NCBI GenBank assembly: GCA_045106435.1
Contig: JBGCEN010000562.1
Coordinates: 1-11,037 of the forward strand
Origin: JBCCIM01 sp045106435
GTDB lineage: Bacteria; Bacteroidota; Rhodothermia; Rhodothermales; JAHQVL01
DNA length: 11,037 nt
Reading direction: 5' to 3'
A program made the translations under genes and the position numbers. This document shows, piece after piece, positions 7,522 through 11,037 of the stretch. The notes beneath the pieces were generated by a model that had not been told where the DNA came from, made no database searches, and worked only from the letters and a program-made list of their open reading frames with translations. How positions within the stretch are numbered: the stretch's first letter is position 1; the number at the start of each line of letters is the position of its first letter.

Positions 7522-7609
7522 CAGTAGTTTTTAAACTCCGCAAGCAAACCATCAGTATACCTGTACCGTGGAGGCCATCTAACATAAAGGCCTTTACTGA
7601 TTAACCACT

Positions 7610-8293
7610 ATGCCTTCCTCTTTCGAGCGATCATACGAACAGCGCAGTGCATACCGCATGCGCATGCTCAGTTGCGTAGCCGGCGCGCTACTGCTGTTGA
7701 TTCTCGTATTCAATTTCTGGCCGCAACCTGGAATGGATGAACCAGAGCCCTTTCCCTATCACACAGGTGGGCAGGAATTGATTTCAATGGAAGAAGTGCA
7801 GCCCACGCGACAACGTGCCAAACCCCCACCCCCGCCGCCACCACTCATTCCTTTACTCGTGTCTGATGATATTATTATTGAGAGCGAATTAGAAGTTGAA
7901 GAAGCACTGCTGATCCTGGAAGAGTACGGTGAAGACATTGATGTGGCCGAAGTTGCTGATGGCGGAGAAGCCGGCGCTGCAAAAGCACCTCAGGTCGGCC
8001 CCAAGCCTGTTCGGTTTGTAGAACCTGAATACACGCGCGAAGCAAGGAGAAAGAAGATAAAAGCCGAAGTTGTCATCGAGGTTCTTGTGGATGAAAAAGG
8101 CCGCGTGCAAAACGCTAAAATCCTAAATCGATTTCTCTACTCGAAGGACAAAAAGCAAACAGTCGAAAGTCTGAGCTATGGTTTGGAAGAGTCGGCGTTA
8201 TCAGCTGCCCGGCGCTGGACGTTTCGCCCGGCGCTGGAAAACGGTACGCCTGTGCAGAGCTACACGACGCTTACGTTTAGTTTTGGGGTTTAA
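7610..8293 (+). CDS. TonB-like energy transducer
   Basis: Inner-membrane anchored periplasmic protein of 227 residues, likely passing proton-motive-force energy from an ExbB/ExbD motor to outer-membrane TonB-dependent receptors. It has a short basic cytoplasmic tail (1-19), one transmembrane helix (about 20-37, SCVAGALLLLILVFNFW), and a proline run at 72-78 (KPPPPPPP). An acidic linker rich in Glu and Asp follows at 85-120. The TonB C-terminal domain lies at about 132-227 (PVRFVEPEYTREARRKKIKA, VVIEVLVDEKGRVQNAKIL, SALSAARRWTFRPALENGTP). The usual YP motif at the start of that domain is replaced by EPEYT. The periplasmic spacer is short compared with E. coli TonB, so reach across the periplasm may be limited. 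No ExbB, ExbD or receptor gene is nearby. The ATG at 7610 lacks a well-spaced Shine-Dalgarno; an internal ATG at codon 17 would still keep the helix. A TonB-family protein with another role is possible. Confidence 0.8.
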   Translation: MPSSFERSYEQRSAYRMRMLSCVAGALLLLILVFNFWPQPGMDEPEPFPYHTGGQELISMEEVQPTRQRAKPPPPPPPLIPLLVSDDIIIESELEVEEALLILEEYGEDIDVAEVADGGEAGAAKAPQVGPKPVRFVEPEYTREARRKKIKAEVVIEVLVDEKGRVQNAKILNRFLYSKDKKQTVESLSYGLEESALSAARRWTFRPALENGTPVQSYTTLTFSFGV

Positions 8294-8294
8294 C

Positions 8295-8318
8295 GCATCA
8301 CAGATTAATCTGTGATGC
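8295..8318 (+). terminator. Perfect 24-base palindrome after the TonB-like gene
   Basis: The 24 bases form an uninterrupted perfect palindrome (left half GCATCACAGATT) starting one base after the TAA stop. In RNA it would fold into a stem of about 10 pairs with a tiny loop. No U run follows, so it may be a 3'-end stabiliser, a weak terminator or a binding site for a dimeric protein. Confidence 0.5.
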
Positions 8319-8324
8319 TGTTCC

Positions 8325-8352
8325 GGGTTTAGGGTTCAAGGTTTAGGGTTTT
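8325..8352. repeat. Telomere-like GGTTTAGGGTT direct repeat
   Basis: GGTTTAGGGTT occurs at 8326-8336 and 8340-8350 with a 14-base period, inside a run of G triplets spaced by TTTA or TTCAA. The plus strand could form a two-layer G-quadruplex. Similar short tracts occur between genes in various bacteria; no function is known to me. Confidence 0.6.
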
Positions 8353-8387
8353 GAGAGCCCGGGATGACGTTGAAATTAGCCTTTCGT

Positions 8388-8405
8388 AGTGCTTTAGTAC
8401 TTTTT
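8388..8405 (+). terminator. Weak intrinsic terminator candidate for the TonB-like gene
   Basis: AGTGC (8388-8392) pairs with GTACT (8397-8401), with one G-U pair, around a TTTA loop, and the last base begins a run of five T. The stem is short and AT-rich. The element sits between two converging genes, where a terminator is expected. Confidence 0.25.
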
Positions 8406-8440
8406 GTATCGATGCCGCCCAACCATACTCCTCCAAACGC

Positions 8441-9133
8441 CTACTCGGCTTGGCCGGGGTTAAAATAGGTGGTACCGGGATGCTTCACTGATGCGATTTG
8501 GCGAGCAAGTTCGTTGAAATCATCAGGCTTTTCGACAAAATCCAGATTTGTTGTATTGATAATCAGCAACGGAGACTTCTCAAACCGGAAGAAATAGTAG
8601 TTATACGCCTCATTCAACTCATCAATGTATTTCCGGCTCATCTGCTTCTCAAAAGAACGCTCACGCTTTTTGATGTTTTGCATCAGGCGATCAGTAGAAG
8701 ACTGCAGGTAGACAACGAGATCGGGGCGTGGCGTTGAAATCTCCATTTGCCTGAAAAGTGTTTCATACAGTTGAAGCTCTTCATTTTTCAGATTCAGATG
8801 GGCAAAGATGCGATCTTTTTCAAAAATGTAATCGCTCACCACCACATGGTGAAAGAGAGAACGATCATGGACCATGCGCTGCTGTTGAAACCGGCTTGCG
8901 AGAAAACTGAGTTGTGTATGAAAACCCCAGCGCTTCGGATTTTCGTAGAATCGGCTTAGAAATGGATTTTCCTCAAACTCCTCCAGTACAAGTTGCCCGT
9001 TGAATTTCTCGGCGAGCATCTGAGATAAACTTGTTTTACCGGCACCAATAACCCCTTCGATAACGATATACCGAAGGTCATCGCGCAGTGTGATGGCAGT
9101 ATCAGAAGGACCTTCTGGAAACTCGTCTTGCAT
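8441..9133 (-). CDS. Deoxynucleoside kinase (dNK/dGK-dAK family)
   Basis: Cytoplasmic salvage kinase that transfers phosphate from ATP to a deoxynucleoside, giving a dNMP. Residues 22-35 (YIVIEGVIGAGKTS) are the strand and Walker A P-loop. The LEEF segment (50-53) carries the expected catalytic-base glutamate, and DRS (90-92) matches the conserved D/ERS motif. The lid, rich in arginine, is at 155-164 (KKRERSFEKQ), followed by YIDELNEAYNYYF. The length of 230 residues fits bacterial members; the 20-residue head before the P-loop strand is slightly long. The substrate (deoxyadenosine, deoxyguanosine or deoxycytidine) cannot be read with confidence. The gene starts 62 bases after folK on the same strand with no visible terminator between, so they are probably co-transcribed. 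The ATG at 9133 lacks a Shine-Dalgarno. Confidence 0.85.
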   Translation of the reverse strand: MQDEFPEGPSDTAITLRDDLRYIVIEGVIGAGKTSLSQMLAEKFNGQLVLEEFEENPFLSRFYENPKRWGFHTQLSFLASRFQQQRMVHDRSLFHHVVVSDYIFEKDRIFAHLNLKNEELQLYETLFRQMEISTPRPDLVVYLQSSTDRLMQNIKKRERSFEKQMSRKYIDELNEAYNYYFFRFEKSPLLIINTTNLDFVEKPDDFNELARQIASVKHPGTTYFNPGQAE

Positions 9134-9195
9134 GAAACAGAAAAATCGATGGGTAAACGGAAGGTGAGGGCCTAATGGTATGGTTTTAAACTGCT

Positions 9196-9726
9196 TTAGT
9201 CAAGCAAGTTATAAGAGGTTTTTGTCAGTTCGCTTTCATCTCCACATGTAGCAAGCAGCTCTTTGACCGTTTTACTAAAAGGCGCCGGCAGTAAAAAGCT
9301 GGGGGCGATGTCATGCCACGGAAGAAGCACGAACTTTCGATCAGCGATACGCCGGTGTGGTACGGTGAGTACACTTGACTCCACAACCTGTTCGCCATAA
9401 GCCAGAATATCGATATCCAGTGTTCGCGAGGCCCATCTCGCTTCGCCCTGTCTATCGCGCCCTCTGCGTTTTTCGAGCAAATTTGCCATGCGAAGCAAGT
9501 GCATTGGGAGCATTTCTGTATGAAAACCAATAACAGCGTTCAAATACGTCGGCTGCACTTCTTCTCCATCAAGCACGTGCGCTTCCGATTCGTATACCGG
9601 TGAACAAACCATCGCGTCGATGCCGGCAAGCTCAATCAACTGCTGCACAGCCCACTGAAGATGCCCCAGCTTTTCACCAAGGTTGGCACCAAGGCCAAGG
9701 AAGACTTGTTTGGACTGCTTGTTCAT
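9196..9726 (-). CDS. folK: 6-hydroxymethyl-7,8-dihydropterin pyrophosphokinase
   Basis: HPPK transfers pyrophosphate from ATP to 6-hydroxymethyl-7,8-dihydropterin, the step before dihydropteroate synthase in folate synthesis. Its 176 residues are slightly more than the E. coli enzyme (about 159). The N-terminus VFLGLGANLGEKLGHL (8-23) is the family opening. SPVYESEAH (42-50) and LNAVIGFHT (62-70) correspond to the pterin-binding strands. GRDRQGEARWASRTLDIDIL (89-108) holds the signature, with Asp104 and Asp106 as magnesium ligands. VPHRR (122-126) stands where VPHPR is usual, and KFVLLPWHDIAP (131-142) closes the fold. The ATG at 9726 follows a run of C with no ribosome-binding site. It lies upstream of the deoxynucleoside kinase gene and downstream of the M1 peptidase gene, from which it is separated by a palindromic element. 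Confidence 0.93.
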   Translation of the reverse strand: MNKQSKQVFLGLGANLGEKLGHLQWAVQQLIELAGIDAMVCSPVYESEAHVLDGEEVQPTYLNAVIGFHTEMLPMHLLRMANLLEKRRGRDRQGEARWASRTLDIDILAYGEQVVESSVLTVPHRRIADRKFVLLPWHDIAPSFLLPAPFSKTVKELLATCGDESELTKTSYNLLD

Positions 9727-9742
9727 GGGGGGATTAAGTTGT

Positions 9743-9865
9743 CAGTATACAGTTTATAGTGATCAGTTTTGAGTTGTCAGTTTACAGTAAGCGGGACTAT
9801 GTTGTTCTTGCCGTAATCATCTGACCACTGAATACTGTAAACTGATCACTGTAAACTGATCACTG
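9743..9865 (-). repeat. CAGT-unit imperfect palindrome after the M1 peptidase gene
   Basis: The right arm contains two exact tandem copies of ACTGTAAACTGATC (9834-9847, 9848-9861) plus ACTG. The left arm (9743-9788) carries their imperfect inverse, for example CAGTTTATAGTGATCAGTTT. The arms flank a non-repeated centre of about 34 bases. On the minus strand the element begins two bases after the M1 peptidase stop and fills nearly the whole gap before folK. It may serve as 3'-end hairpin, terminator or mobile repeat. Confidence 0.7.
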
Positions 9866-9867
9866 CT

Positions 9868-11037
9868 TCAAAACCCAAACATTGCCTTTTCTCTATTGAC
9901 CTGAAGCATCATCACGTGTGGGTCTACAACCAAGCCTTCGGGCTTAAAACCTGCCTCGATATCAAAGGTTACGGGTTGACCAGGCGTAAGCCGTAGCGTT
10001 TTCACGACTGCCTGTCCGCTATAATCCGGTTCACCTCGCTCCAGATCCGGCATTTCTTCAACGGCCGCAACATCCACTTCAACGATACCCGTTCCGACAT
10101 TTTCAATGGTTGCCTGGACTTTCCAGCCTGCATCTTCCTGCTTAATTTCAACGTGGGTCAAGCGAAATTCAGGCAGCACAACATGGTTAAACCATTGATC
10201 TTCAAATAGCGCGAACGCAGACGAATCAGGAGCCGCAGATCTGAATATATGAATCAGCTCTTTCAAATCCGGCAAAGCGTCATCTCTCAATGCATTCTTC
10301 CCGACAAAAGACTTCAATCCGTCCATCATTTGTACTTCACCCAACTGTGATCTCAGCATCCACATAACCCACGCCCCCTTGTTGTAAGCAACCGACTCCC
10401 CCTGGCTGTTTTCTGCGTTGTTCATGATCAGGGGTATTTCCGAATCGATACGCCGGCTCCGGACATACTGCCGCTCCATGTATCGAGAAAATGTCCTGCG
10501 GGCCGCATCTCCTTTTTCACTTTCCAGCAACAACAAACTTGAATAATTTGCCATGCCTTCAATCAGGAAGTCTGCGCCAGGCCCCTCAGCCGGCGAGAGG
10601 ATATGCCCCCACCATTGATGCGCCACTTCGTGTGCTGCAACCACAAATGGAAGATACGCGCCCGGCTCAGGTTTTGTCAGAAAGCCTACGCCTTCAGAGA
10701 AGCTGATATTTATGGGAAAGCCTGTAGCATTTTGATCCAGGTTTGGAAACTCATTGATGCGCAGATCTCCCCAGGGATAAGGATAAAACCATTCAGAGTA
10801 TTGCTGGCGCGCCGCAACGAGGGCATCCATGATCTCCTCCATATTATAATCATGCGCCGGATGATAATAGACGGCCGTGTTATCTTCACCTGAGCCAAGC
10901 GAATCCGTAACATCAGCAACGTATGTACTTTCCACAGCCCACTGTCCTGCCATCACATTGATTACCGTAACGGGCACTGTCGTTTCCCAGATCACAACCG
11001 TTTTATTGGCCTCCTGAGTCTCTGCCATCTTGATGCC
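9868..11037 (-). CDS. M1 family zinc metallopeptidase, C-terminal part (likely ABC-2 permease fusion)
   Basis: Partial gene: the frame stays open past the right edge of the window, so the methionine at 11028 is not taken as the true start. Counting from that methionine, HEVAHQWWGH gives the zinc ligands His133 and His137 and the general base Glu134. Glu157 in LIEGMANY is the third ligand, so the spacing is HExxH-x19-E, one residue longer than in classical M1 enzymes. Tyr215 in VAYNKGAWVMWML matches the catalytic tyrosine. The segment before the zinc site, VYYHPAHDYNMEEIM and LRINEFPN, and SFSEGVGFL in place of a GAMEN-type motif, resemble the peptidase half of large proteins that join an ABC-2 permease to an M1 domain. 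A beta-rich tail spans about 290-386. The role of such fusions is not established; an aminopeptidase acting outside the cytoplasmic membrane is likely. A plain M1 peptidase cannot be excluded without the upstream part. Confidence 0.85.
   Translation of the reverse strand, partial: GIKMAETQEANKTVVIWETTVPVTVINVMAGQWAVESTYVADVTDSLGSGEDNTAVYYHPAHDYNMEEIMDALVAARQQYSEWFYPYPWGDLRINEFPNLDQNATGFPINISFSEGVGFLTKPEPGAYLPFVVAAHEVAHQWWGHILSPAEGPGADFLIEGMANYSSLLLLESEKGDAARRTFSRYMERQYVRSRRIDSEIPLIMNNAENSQGESVAYNKGAWVMWMLRSQLGEVQMMDGLKSFVGKNALRDDALPDLKELIHIFRSAAPDSSAFALFEDQWFNHVVLPEFRLTHVEIKQEDAGWKVQATIENVGTGIVEVDVAAVEEMPDLERGEPDYSGQAVVKTLRLTPGQPVTFDIEAGFKPEGLVVDPHVMMLQVNREKAMFGF

Larger units (their letters stand above)
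7131..7609. other. Divergent intergenic region
   Basis: About 480 bases between the anchor-B gene (minus) and the TonB-like gene (plus). It contains the promoter candidate at 7494-7521 for the rightward gene and a segment at 7440-7486 resembling a dispersed repeat. For the leftward gene, a partial -7 match (TATCTTGG) is visible near 7180, but no well-spaced -33 element was found. AAAGGCCTTT at 7586-7595 is a 10-base palindrome close to the rightward start. No further gene is supported. Confidence 0.5.

Noticed and set aside
9743..9865. CRISPR array
   Set aside because: The repeats are tandem and inverted within one hairpin, with no unique spacers of constant length and no cas genes.

Overview
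The window looks like a chromosomal segment from a member of the Bacteroidota or Rhodothermota (Rhodothermales/Balneolales-like). The grounds are a large CarB subunit without its allosteric domain, a TonB-type energy transducer, a choice-of-anchor B surface protein, an M1 peptidase of the type fused to ABC-2 permeases, a deoxynucleoside kinase gene next to folK, and start codons mostly without a clear Shine-Dalgarno. This placement is by gene content only. No rRNA, tRNA, CRISPR array, transposase or phage gene was seen.

Layout: positions 1-246 are intergenic and hold a strong hairpin just after carB. Positions 247-4382 (minus strand) are carA followed by carB, which make carbamoyl phosphate from glutamine, bicarbonate and ATP for pyrimidine and arginine synthesis. 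The 366-base region in front of carA holds a possible Bacteroidota-type promoter, then an intrinsic terminator about 45 bases before the carA start. That is the geometry of transcription attenuation. Positions 4749-7130 (minus) encode a secreted protein with an N-terminal FG-GAP propeller and a C-terminal choice-of-anchor B/LVIVD domain. A divergent intergenic region of about 480 bases follows, with a sigma70-like promoter facing a small TonB-like gene (7610-8293, plus).

Positions 8441-9726 (minus) are folK, then a deoxynucleoside kinase, probably one transcript linking folate synthesis and dNTP salvage. Positions 9868-11037 (minus) are the C-terminal part of an M1 zinc metallopeptidase that runs off the window, most likely the peptidase half of an ABC-2 permease/M1 fusion.

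The protein-coding content is mostly housekeeping plus cell-envelope genes, and no wholly new system is evident. The more interesting signals are non-coding: the carA leader, two related imperfect palindromes built of CAGT-type units placed right after two different stop codons, a perfect 24-base palindrome followed by telomere-like repeats after the TonB-like gene, and the absence of the regulatory domain from CarB, which would move control of the step to other levels.
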